Positions 18,263 through 26,401 of a stretch of 64,000 nucleotides of DNA are shown one piece after another. Numbering within the stretch: the first letter of the stretch is position 1; each line of letters opens with the position of its first letter. Location of the stretch: the NCBI RefSeq assembly GCF_017874595.1, contig NZ_JAGILA010000003.1, forward strand, positions 186,001-250,000, given 5' to 3'. Both the position numbers and the translations under genes were made by a program. The DNA comes from Sinorhizobium kostiense (GTDB lineage Bacteria; Pseudomonadota; Alphaproteobacteria; Rhizobiales; Rhizobiaceae). Below the pieces are notes generated by a model, which did no database searches, was not told the origin of the DNA, and worked only from the letters and a program-made list of their open reading frames with translations.

Positions 18263-19516
18263 TCAAACGATTCCGGCGGGGAGTTCGAAGGGCACGTCGT
18301 CGTAGTCGAAGCCCAAGGGATCGCCGCCCAATATGCCTTGGTAATCTATCATGTCACTCACCATCGGTGAGGGTCCCGGCCGCGCGACGACGGGTGAAGG
18401 CGCTAAAGTTCCACCTGGTACAGTAGCTGGCCGAGGGTCACCGGTGACCTGGTTCCACGGCCACATTGTGTCGCCGAGCTGGTGCCCGATCCGCCCGCTG
18501 TCCGAGGGGCTGAAAGCCTCGGCCTCCGCCGGATCGAATAGTTCGTTGAGCCACTGCCACTTAGCCCAGATCCGATCCACATTGCAATGCAGCATGAAGA
18601 ACAACGGATCTCGGGCGGCGAGTGGGATACGTCTAATGAAGCTCGATCCCGGAAAACTGGTGTGCGCCCTGCCGTGAGGGTTGCCTTCCATGGCTGCAAA
18701 GTTGCGGTATTGCGTGACGCCCGGAAACGGGGCGAGAGCCAGGGTGTCCGCCTCGCTCAGTACCGAGGAAGGACGCGCCCCGGCAGAGAAACCCATGCTG
18801 CGGATTATGCCGATCTGGTTGTCGGTAACCCAGCTCTCCAATGGGTGGCCGGCAGTGAAGAGAAGACGGCCGTTCGCGTTCGGCACCCCCATAAAGGCTG
18901 TGGTGAAGATACTCGGCGCCGGCTCGTCAAAGCGCCAGTAGGGCAGCGCCACGGACGGGTCGATCGCCTGCAACTCCCGTTCGAGATCAAGTAGATAACA
19001 CCGATGCCACGGAAGGAAGCCGACATCGAAATGCGCCTCGTCGGAGGCAGGGCTGTCCACATGCATATCGCGGAAATCACGGAACCGCCCGCTGCCGGCT
19101 GCATTGAGCGTGCCCATCGCCGTTAGGAAACGATCGCGCTCACCATCGGTGAGCCCGTTGGCGTTCTTGCGCACACGCACCATAGCGGGCTGGTTCGCCA
19201 GCTGTGCGCCGCTGGACACGTCCTCGATGGTATAGCCGCTGTCGCCGTCTTGAGTACTGGCGGTGCCGAACAGGCCGGCGACCCAGACGTCGACCGGACT
19301 GCCATCCAGAGGCAGGTCGACTTCCAGCGTGTGCTGCATCGGCCCTGCTCGCGTGACTGAGAACCGCAATTCCACCGCCGTGCGGCTTGCAAAACGCACA
19401 CGCGCTGCGTTTGCAGCCTGAGCGTCAACGAGTCGGACGGAGAGCTTGCGCGGGGTCCAATTGAGATAGGCTATGCCATTGGCATGCATAGATGCAAAGT
19501 CGACATCGATAATCAT
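18263..19516 (-). CDS. Tyrosinase (type 3 copper monophenol oxidase)
   Basis: 417 residues. CuA ligands are His152 (FRDMHV), His162 (EAHFDVGF) and His171 (LPWHRCYLLDLER). CuB ligands are His281 and His285 (NPHGRAH) and His310 (FFMLHCNVDRIW). These are the hallmarks of tyrosinase/hemocyanin enzymes, which hydroxylate phenols and oxidise catechols to quinones. An extra ~110-residue N-terminal beta-rich segment precedes the core. Residues 395-417 form a short tail after a Pro-rich linker. ATG has AAGGCAAC upstream. First gene of a three-gene operon with HEAT and SCO-like partners. Confidence 0.92.
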   Translation of the reverse strand: MIIDVDFASMHANGIAYLNWTPRKLSVRLVDAQAANAARVRFASRTAVELRFSVTRAGPMQHTLEVDLPLDGSPVDVWVAGLFGTASTQDGDSGYTIEDVSSGAQLANQPAMVRVRKNANGLTDGERDRFLTAMGTLNAAGSGRFRDFRDMHVDSPASDEAHFDVGFLPWHRCYLLDLERELQAIDPSVALPYWRFDEPAPSIFTTAFMGVPNANGRLLFTAGHPLESWVTDNQIGIIRSMGFSAGARPSSVLSEADTLALAPFPGVTQYRNFAAMEGNPHGRAHTSFPGSSFIRRIPLAARDPLFFMLHCNVDRIWAKWQWLNELFDPAEAEAFSPSDSGRIGHQLGDTMWPWNQVTGDPRPATVPGGTLAPSPVVARPGPSPMVSDMIDYQGILGGDPLGFDYDDVPFELPAGIV

Positions 19517-19865
19517 TGCGAGTTGCCTTGATTACTGGCGCTGCCTAGCCCACCTGCAGTAGTCACTCGACCGAGTACCCGGCCAACGCGGACGGGCTGT
19601 TTTCAGCCAATACGGCCCGCTGCTCTTTAGTGCCACGATGATCCGCTTCGGCACGTCGAGCTCGCCACCCGGTCGATCAATCTCAACCAGCCGAGAAGAG
19701 ATTGCGTTGCGTGAACTATGCACTTGATGCTAGAATAATTCAATTCTAATTTAGCAAGAATTCAGTGCCGCTCGTCCAGTGCGCGCCACCTTCGAGGATT
19801 CGGGGCAATCTACGGCAGTAGGAGACGGGGGACTCGTCGAAACCATGGTGGAGGTTGCGTGAACT
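19517..19865. other. Intergenic between divergent operons
   Basis: About 350 bases separating the tyrosinase start (minus) from the metallopeptidase (plus). An AT-rich patch near 19730-19760 may hold promoters. Nothing else recognised. Confidence 0.4.
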
Positions 19866-21032
19866 GTGTCACCAGCAGACCGCTGGCAAACCCGACGAGA
19901 ACTCGCTTCTGCCAGACCGTTCTCGCAGCGGCACTCAGCCGCTCTGTCGGATAGCAAACTCGAACTTACTAGAAGCGCGGCTCCTTGGGAGTGGAATATG
20001 AGTAGAGCCTCCGGTCGGAATATTGTGAAGCAACAGCTCACTCTGGAGACGCGCAAGAAACTCTACTCGACCCGCCGACTCCTGCCGCTCAGCAAATCCC
20101 TTCAGTTCTACTGGTTTGAAAAAAACGGCCAGCGAATTTACACCTGTCATTCCAGCGACATCGTCAATCACGAATTCGGGCATGCCGTACTCGACGGGCT
20201 GAGGCCTTATTATTTCGAGTCCATTCTTTCCCAAACAGCCGGATTTCACGAGTTCCTCGGAGACCTGACGGCGATCCTGATGGCGTTCCGCAATAATGGC
20301 TTTCGCGAGAGCGTCATCGTCGAAAGCGCCGGCGACCTCGCTTCAGGCTCATTGTTGTCATCGCTTGCCCAACAATTCGGAGATGCCGTGGTCGGACAGC
20401 CCTACCTCAGATCCGCGCGCAATCAGCTGACAATGAAAGACGTCGCACGCGAAACTGCGACCGCATCTGGTTCCCAGGTTCTGACTGGCGCGATGTTCGA
20501 CATCATCATTGCTCTCCTCGGAAAATATAAGCAACGGCAGGAGGATCGACTAAAGGCCGATCCCACTGCCAAGACCTCGTCACTCGCACAAATGTTCTGG
20601 TTCACGATCCAGCGTATGCAGATGATGGCGATCCAACCTCTCGATCTACTGCCTCCCTGCGACGTCACGTTTCGTGACTATGCTCTGGCGGTATTGAGAG
20701 CAGAGCAGGTGGTCAACCCGACGGATCCGAACGGATGCCGAGCTATGATGCTCGACGTGTTTATCAAGCGCGGCATCCTCGACGAGGCCGAACGCGCGCC
20801 TGTGCTTGCCGCTGCGGCCGTTTTCGACCGCCCGCAACTGACTATTCTTCACAGCATAGATTCGATCGGTGCCTCACGCGGGGGCGCCTACCGCTTCGTC
20901 GACGACAACCGCAGCGACCTTTTCATTCCAGCTACAGCGGACGTGGTCGTCGCCGAAATTGCCCGCGCGAACAAGCACACGACTAAGGCCCGGCAAATGC
21001 CCGACCAGATCGTGGTGCAATACATGGGGTGA
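19866..21032 (+). CDS. HExxH zinc metallopeptidase (gluzincin-like), short paralogue
   Basis: 388 residues from a GTG with no clear ribosome site; the true start may be later (ATG at residue 45) or the 5' end may be truncated. Zinc site: HEFGH at 102-106 and downstream GFHEFLGD (128-133), where the Glu takes the position of the third ligand in thermolysin-like gluzincins. The same layout (HETTH ... LHEGFAD) is seen in the larger protein at 26.4-28.6 kb, which has about 90 more residues before the motif. Later segments also align (DVTFRDYALAVLRAE versus DITFGDYLRAIITAD). It is followed 82 bases later by an MBL-fold gene, as in the other operon. Confidence 0.8.
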   Translation: MSPADRWQTRRELASARPFSQRHSAALSDSKLELTRSAAPWEWNMSRASGRNIVKQQLTLETRKKLYSTRRLLPLSKSLQFYWFEKNGQRIYTCHSSDIVNHEFGHAVLDGLRPYYFESILSQTAGFHEFLGDLTAILMAFRNNGFRESVIVESAGDLASGSLLSSLAQQFGDAVVGQPYLRSARNQLTMKDVARETATASGSQVLTGAMFDIIIALLGKYKQRQEDRLKADPTAKTSSLAQMFWFTIQRMQMMAIQPLDLLPPCDVTFRDYALAVLRAEQVVNPTDPNGCRAMMLDVFIKRGILDEAERAPVLAAAAVFDRPQLTILHSIDSIGASRGGAYRFVDDNRSDLFIPATADVVVAEIARANKHTTKARQMPDQIVVQYMG

Positions 21033-21114
21033 GACAGGTCGACAGTCGATAGGGGTGTTGTCGGCCCTTTGTAAGTGCCGTGGCAGAACAAACAAAGCAT
21101 TCAGGAGCTTCGCG

Positions 21115-22428
21115 ATGAACCCGTTTCTCGTTTTCCCGGTGCCACCAGAACTTCCTCGCATGCCGGACCGCCTCTACGCGAAATTGGACGACGTGATGGA
21201 AGACGTTAAGAGAGGCAGGAACGAGTTGCTGCTCGGCGCCGTCGATGCCGACTGGTTTGATCGACCGGGCAACTTCGGTCTCCTGGGTAGAGGCGACACC
21301 CGCCTGCGTGCGATCGATTTGGCACCCATTTTCTTTCTCGAGATCGATATATTCGGTCAGGCAGGCGGCCCTTGGGTAGTCGCGACTGGCGAGCGGATCG
21401 GAGACCAGTGGATCGAGATCATCATTGCTCCGAGCGGCGATTCGAGGCTTTACCGGAATTTGTTCGGCGACCCGGAGCCAGTGACGGTCCTGTCCGCCCA
21501 TGTGGTTTCGACCCAAACATCCGACGCTCTGGACGAAATGCACAGTCTGGATGAATGGACAATATCGGACGACGACCTGACCGCCCATGTCGCAAACCTC
21601 AAACATCCGAAAATCGAACGATTGGCCGTCTACGACGTCGGCCAAGGTTCGGCCAACGGCTTCAGCGAAGCCATCTGCATTCCGAGGCTCTACTTTGATT
21701 TCGGAGGCGGGAGCAGGTCGCACACGAAAACGAGACCGCACGCCATTCCTCACTTCTGCCTCAGCGCCCCGCCTCTCATGGTCTTGTCCCACTGGCATGA
21801 TGATCACTGGTCGTCCGGCCCGATCGTCACGCGATCGCTGTCACTGACCTGGATCGCCCCTTTCCAGTCCGTGACCTCACCACATCTCGCCTTCGCCGCG
21901 TCGATCGTGTCCGCTGGCGGACGTTTGCTGGTGACCAGCGTCGCTTCGTTCTCGTTCGGAAACGCGCTCTTTCACCGCGCGACTGGTACGAGCAGAAACG
22001 ATTCCGGCTATTGGGTCCAGGTCGACCCTCCCGGCGCGGGCGAACCGTTCTTTTTCCCAGCCGACGCGTCGTATCAACACATTGGGCCGCGGGCCCCCCT
22101 GACCGTGCAAGGGATCGCAGCGACCCATCACGGAGGAGACTGGAAGAACGCGATGCTGCCACCAAGTGCGGGAGCGGCGTCGCTGTGTCGCTCGATCTTC
22201 AGCTACGGCCTTTTCCCTACTGGGGCGTCGAATACCTATGGACATCCGACGACCAGGTCTACTGCGGACCATAACAAGGTGGGGTTCGTACAACTGGACA
22301 CTCCTCTGAGGACAGGGGGCAGAAGCGGCAACGGGACTGGGCACGTGCATCTCGACTGGGCAGGGTCTGCCATCCCCAGTGCACCCTGTGGGAACAGCGC
22401 GTGCTACCAGAACCTCGATCAGGCTTAG
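21115..22428 (+). CDS. MBL-fold hydrolase, ComEC-like
   Basis: 437 residues from the ATG at 21115 (GGAG seven bases upstream). The ComEC-type entry motif YDVGQGSANGF is followed by a substrate strand with FDFGGG, the metallo-beta-lactamase zinc motif SHWHDDHWSSG (HxHxDH), a PADASYQHIG segment and ATHHGG. About 190 N-terminal residues before the MBL core have no recognised domain. MBL proteins of this branch include nucleases and phosphodiesterases, often in conflict systems. Paired with a metallopeptidase directly upstream, mirrored by the minus-strand pair at 24.8-28.6 kb. Confidence 0.82.
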   Translation: MNPFLVFPVPPELPRMPDRLYAKLDDVMEDVKRGRNELLLGAVDADWFDRPGNFGLLGRGDTRLRAIDLAPIFFLEIDIFGQAGGPWVVATGERIGDQWIEIIIAPSGDSRLYRNLFGDPEPVTVLSAHVVSTQTSDALDEMHSLDEWTISDDDLTAHVANLKHPKIERLAVYDVGQGSANGFSEAICIPRLYFDFGGGSRSHTKTRPHAIPHFCLSAPPLMVLSHWHDDHWSSGPIVTRSLSLTWIAPFQSVTSPHLAFAASIVSAGGRLLVTSVASFSFGNALFHRATGTSRNDSGYWVQVDPPGAGEPFFFPADASYQHIGPRAPLTVQGIAATHHGGDWKNAMLPPSAGAASLCRSIFSYGLFPTGASNTYGHPTTRSTADHNKVGFVQLDTPLRTGGRSGNGTGHVHLDWAGSAIPSAPCGNSACYQNLDQA

Positions 22429-23001
22429 GCCCACTCACAAATCTCAATCTTAGGTCTTCAGCATGCATGAACTGTTATCTTGAAAAGCCCAGCGCACTTC
22501 TAGCGCCTGCAATAAAAGCGGCGGTCTCCGATGCGGCTCAGACAGACGAGCAAGTGCAGCGAGACCGACCACCGCCGACCTGTAATGGCGAATACAAAGG
22601 GAGACGCACGTGCTCACGATTTCTAGGCGGCCGGGAAGGCCACCCAGTAACATTTTCATGCCGTAGCTGCGGTTGATCTCGGGATCGTAGAAGCTGGAAT
22701 ACGCAGTAGCCTATTATCCTATTATCTGACCAATCCGTCATTGCTCTTGATAGGCCCTGGCCATGCGGACATTTCAACGTGGGCGCCACACCGCACACCC
22801 TCATCCGCGCGCAAGTCGATGCCAGGGGCGGTCAGGGCATGACCCAGTTCCTGGATGGCTGAGGCCGGCCTGTGGCTGTCGCGCTAGCCCAGAGCTGCAT
22901 TCCGCTTGCGCAAGCAGCCTCGATTACCGAGAACACGCGGTTTTCTAATGTGCTCAAGGACCCCCAAGCGCATTTTCCTTTGAAGGCCTTTCCCAGGAAA
23001 G
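22429..23001. other. Intergenic, nothing recognised
   Basis: About 570 bases between the MBL gene and the small decayed genes. No start signal with a recognisable product on either strand. Confidence 0.4.
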
Positions 23002-23183
23002 TCATGTATTTCTTACAAAGATCCGACGTTCGGGATCACGCCCGTCGTCGAAGGTCTTGATGGCTGCCGCTCGTGCCTCGTCTGATTTTGTAAACAGGGC
23101 GGCCAGTCCGCGGCCAACGCGGTGGCCTCAGGGGAGGCATCGGGAGCCGCATTGAGCAGAATATCCTTGTCGACCTTGATCAT
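23002..23183 (-). pseudogene. Small hypothetical gene with one-base frameshift
   Basis: Begins at ATG 23181-23183 with GGGGAG upstream: MIKVDKDILLNAAPDASPEA then TALAADW. At 23102-23105 one G seems missing; restoring it gives AALFTKSDEARAAAIKTFDD followed by GRDPERRIFVRNT and a stop at 23002. The composite is a ~60-residue acidic/basic protein I do not recognise. It follows the next entry by 46 bases on the same strand. Confidence 0.55.
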
Positions 23184-23229
23184 GTGTTTGTCTCCCCCGT
23201 TTCGGACGAGGCAACTGCGACGCGCTCCT

Positions 23230-23515
23230 TCATGAAGTGCGGATCTTGTCGAGATCGATCTCCTCGATATCCGTTACCGGTCGGGCTCCAGCATAGCCGT
23301 AAGGTTTCAGCTCGATTTCGAGTTCCCGACGCTCTCTGACCTCGCTTTCATCAGGATCGGCACGACCGATGACCGATGAGCTCTGCGTGACGCTTGATGC
23401 GCTCTGCGATTTTCAGGTTCCGATCAGATTCAAGTCCGAAAACCGGACTGGTGAGGATGGCTTGCGGCCGTTGACCGTAGAGATCGATCCGAACATCAAG
23501 CGGAGCGACCGACAT
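23230..23515 (-). pseudogene. Small gene disrupted by a 7-bp tandem duplication
   Basis: Frame one starts at ATG 23513-23515 (MSVAPLDVRIDLYGQRPQAI ... RIKRHAELIG). Frame two ends RADPDESEVRERRELEIELK then PYGYAGARPVTDIEEIDLDK and stop. The break is exactly a tandem repeat GACCGAT-GACCGAT at 23364-23377; removing one copy joins both into a ~92-residue protein. The family is not recognised; it could be the 3' part of a longer lost gene, since no ribosome site suits the ATG. Confidence 0.55.
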
Positions 23516-23646
23516 CGTTGTCGGGTCAAATTCGTCCTCCTGTTATGAGGATCGGCCCGGCCTGTCTAAGCAGTCCTCGGAAGAACCGCTTAGGAGAGCT
23601 ACCTACTCCCGAAGGAGGACATACGGTCTTACCCTTTCGTGACGCG

Positions 23647-23808
23647 TTATCTCTTATTTTTGGGCGTTCGCGCTTTCAGAGCGGCCATCTGGCTCTCGCC
23701 GTAGTGCCCCTCCTTCGGCTGCTGTTTCGGCGGCTTCCGCTTCTGCGCGGCCCTTCCCTCAGGCGACTTTGAGGACGAAGTATTGGTTGGCTGAGACTTC
23801 TTTATCAT
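23647..23808 (-). CDS. Small, very basic protein
   Basis: 53 residues starting MIKKSQPTNTSSSKSPEGRA and rich in Lys, Pro and Gln (KRKPPKQQPKEG), ending KARTPKNKR. ATG at 23806-23808 with GGGGAAG upstream. Overlaps the end of the membrane protein gene by 50 bases in another frame. Probably disordered; function unknown. Confidence 0.45.
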   Translation of the reverse strand: MIKKSQPTNTSSSKSPEGRAAQKRKPPKQQPKEGHYGESQMAALKARTPKNKR

Positions 23809-24286
23809 TGGATCTTCCCCAGACAGTACAGACGAAGAACGAGGCATGTAGGACGACACCCAAGAGCAGTGCATAACGGGCCAGACTCAACCATTCGGCC
23901 TTGCCGTCATTCACAGCAGAATTTCTGTGATAGGCAGCTGTGTAATCGATGATACGTGCATCGAAGAACTCTTCGTTCGTCGGCGGAGTAGGGCCGAGTT
24001 TGGCAATAATTTCCTCCGGATCGGTCAGGGCTTCATAGGTCGCAATGTTTGTCACCAGCAGTGACAGGAAAAATGAAGCGGCCATCGCACCGAGAGCAAC
24101 CGCGAACAGCGTGAAGCCCATGGCACTAAGCCCGTCTGCCTGCTTTTCAAGCACGAACAATGCGAAGCCGGAATACAGGGTGACCAGCGTCACATTGCTC
24201 CTGCTGTGCTCAAGCAGGGTCGCCGTGCGCTTCTCCTCCTCCTCGTAAACGGATTTGAAGAAGTCCATCTGTTCTTTTGTCGCCAT
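23759..24286 (-). CDS. Membrane protein, three predicted helices
   Basis: 175 residues from the ATG at 24284-24286 (GGAG five bases upstream). A charged N-terminal helix (MATKEQMDFFKSVYEEEEKR) is followed by hydrophobic segments LVTLYSGFALFVLE, GFTLFAVALGAMAASFFLSL and ARYALLLGVVLHASFFVCTV. The charged helix plus three membrane spans recalls small effector-type membrane proteins encoded beside conflict systems, but I cannot assign a family. It lies between the two metallopeptidase/MBL pairs. Confidence 0.65.
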   Translation of the reverse strand: MATKEQMDFFKSVYEEEEKRTATLLEHSRSNVTLVTLYSGFALFVLEKQADGLSAMGFTLFAVALGAMAASFFLSLLVTNIATYEALTDPEEIIAKLGPTPPTNEEFFDARIIDYTAAYHRNSAVNDGKAEWLSLARYALLLGVVLHASFFVCTVWGRSNDKEVSANQYFVLKVA

Positions 24287-24799
24287 GACCGCTCCATGCA
24301 TCGGGCGGCGGCGCTGCCGCCACCCGCCAGTTAGATCCACCGGTCATTCACCCTAGAAATGGTTCAAAGAAATCTAGGTGCGCTCGAGTTTCATATCCAA
24401 CGCGTTATCTCGAGCTGGCATGTTCCCGCGGCGGTCCGCTCTCCGGCTCGCCTAATTCAATATGATACCAAATTCCCCTCTCTTGCCTCGAGCAATTGTA
24501 GGCGCTTCGCATCCGATTTCAAACACAAAGAGCGTAAATCTGAGCATTGGGGCCCGAGTAGTCTTGCTCATTACCTACGGCGATGCGCCACAAGGGGATC
24601 CCTTTTTTCGGTCAAGCTGATCGAACCAGTCCGCATTAACGCAGTCGAACAGTATGACAGTTTCAGACTCTTGTATATCCAACGGCTCGACTTGGTCCAC
24701 TCTAGCGAATAGCCTTGTCGGTCTTGGAGAATCAAAGGACGGTCGATTCTGAGTAAAGAAAGAACATCGCGGACCACCTTTGTAACTTGTACGGTTACG
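24287..24799. other. Intergenic, nothing recognised
   Basis: About 510 bases, noticeably less GC-rich than the flanks, downstream of the minus-strand MBL gene. No gene supported. Confidence 0.4.
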
Positions 24800-26401
24800 T
24801 CACTGATACCAGCTGTCATGGATTTCGTATTCGAAGTAATGGTCCTTAGTTTTCGTCCGTTTCGAAAAGTTAGCCCACTCCGCCTCTGATACATCGTCTG
24901 GTCGGATCGGCGCACCCTTGTCGCTCTGTAGAACCCTCCCACGCGCTTTCTTTTGAAGCGCGTTATAGATCGCTTTCAGCGGGTGGCGCCATGGCACCGG
25001 CTTCAGGTCCAGAGCCCAAGGTTCGTTCGCCGGAATCATGGCGGTAAATTCTTCGCGAAACTCGTCTTGTGCCATCCATGACAGGTTCGCATAGTCATCA
25101 GATGCGGCCCCGTTCAGCGTGGCATTGTGGCTGCCGTGGTGTCCCACCTTGTAAAGAACGCACCTGGAGAGGAGGTCCCGCGCCGTAATAGCGTTTGCCG
25201 GAGCATCGGGCCGCCAACTCAATTTGCTCCAGGAGACCCAGCTTCCACGTTGTGCATCACCGGCGAAGAGCAGCACTTTACCAGTATTCGGCAGCTCGAA
25301 AGCAAGCACGAGGCTCGTGTTGTTGACCTCGCTATTCAAGCGCAGCGCTAGCTCATCAGCGGTGCCCAACCAGTCATCGTCAATTCTGCGCCAATCATTG
25401 GGGTGCGGCGCGCGCGGCAGGTGACGGCGCCCGCTCCTCCGCATTGAGGGAGTTGCTTTCAATCCATAGTGCGAGATGAAAAACTGCGAAGCTTCGTCGG
25501 AAGCGGCACCGGCAATTTCGGATATCTGCAACCCATACCGTCTGCCAAATGGCCGGTCGGTCGTTGAATCCTCTTCATAGGCAGCGAGCAGCGTCCGACT
25601 TTCGCGGTCGCTAACCATACCCATCCTGAACTCTTCAGCACCTTGAGGATCCAAAGAAAGTAGGAGTGCTGCGTCGCGTGGTGGACCCAAAGCGAATACG
25701 CGGAGACCACTCACTCCAGGAACTTCATAAGGCCCTTTGTCCGGCCTCAGGAAATTAACACCTTTCTCAGCATGGTCCCGGATGAACTTTATCGCTTTTT
25801 TATTGCTGACACCTGCGATGGCCATCTGTTGTGCCTCACGTAGTGACAGGTTCGGATCAGTGGACTGCAATTGCGCAGCTCTTATGGTGACCTCTATGCC
25901 GACATCTTCTTCACCAGTGTGAAACGCGAGAGCTTCTCCGATGAACCCCAAGCCGCTCCGAAGCGCATTTCCGCTTGGGTCGCCTGTAAGGCCAATCAGC
26001 GCAAGAAGCGTGTCCTCGAATCGTTTTCGCAATTGGTTCGCCAATTCATCATTGCGGTCTTCTGTCCAAGCAAGCCACACCTCGTCGATGACAATGCTGT
26101 CCCAAGCCTTGGCCGTCGGGTCGTCTACCGAACGCGCTAGGAAACCACTAACATGATCCTCATGCTCATGCGTGACCACGACGACATGGATATGATTGTC
26201 GGTCGCTTCACCAATATCTTTGATAATCTTCTCGATCGGCCAATCGGCATTGATCTCGGATTTTTTCTTCAGGCCGCAGTCGATCAAGACATACCGGGGC
26301 GCGCCGTCGTCGCCTGGAAACGCCATAAGGAAGCAGTCTCCATGGCCCTGGCGATACATCCTTACGAGAATACTGCCAGCCGACGGGGTCAATCTTGCCA
26401 T
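24800..26401 (-). CDS. MBL-fold hydrolase, ComEC-like, last gene of RiPP operon
   Basis: 533 residues. N-terminal ComEC-like start VRMYRQGHGDCFLMAFPG, then VLIDCG, zinc motif VVTHEHEDHVSGF (HxHxDH), LLFAGDAQRGSW and VGHHGSHNA, the expected order of a complete MBL-fold catalytic site. A long insertion (about residues 100-340) separates the HxHxDH and GDA motifs. C-terminal ~110 residues unknown. Its start overlaps the end of the metallopeptidase gene by 13 bases, indicating co-translation. Likely substrate is a phosphoester or nucleic acid; not proven. Confidence 0.85.
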   Translation of the reverse strand: MARLTPSAGSILVRMYRQGHGDCFLMAFPGDDGAPRYVLIDCGLKKKSEINADWPIEKIIKDIGEATDNHIHVVVVTHEHEDHVSGFLARSVDDPTAKAWDSIVIDEVWLAWTEDRNDELANQLRKRFEDTLLALIGLTGDPSGNALRSGLGFIGEALAFHTGEEDVGIEVTIRAAQLQSTDPNLSLREAQQMAIAGVSNKKAIKFIRDHAEKGVNFLRPDKGPYEVPGVSGLRVFALGPPRDAALLLSLDPQGAEEFRMGMVSDRESRTLLAAYEEDSTTDRPFGRRYGLQISEIAGAASDEASQFFISHYGLKATPSMRRSGRRHLPRAPHPNDWRRIDDDWLGTADELALRLNSEVNNTSLVLAFELPNTGKVLLFAGDAQRGSWVSWSKLSWRPDAPANAITARDLLSRCVLYKVGHHGSHNATLNGAASDDYANLSWMAQDEFREEFTAMIPANEPWALDLKPVPWRHPLKAIYNALQKKARGRVLQSDKGAPIRPDDVSEAEWANFSKRTKTKDHYFEYEIHDSWYQ

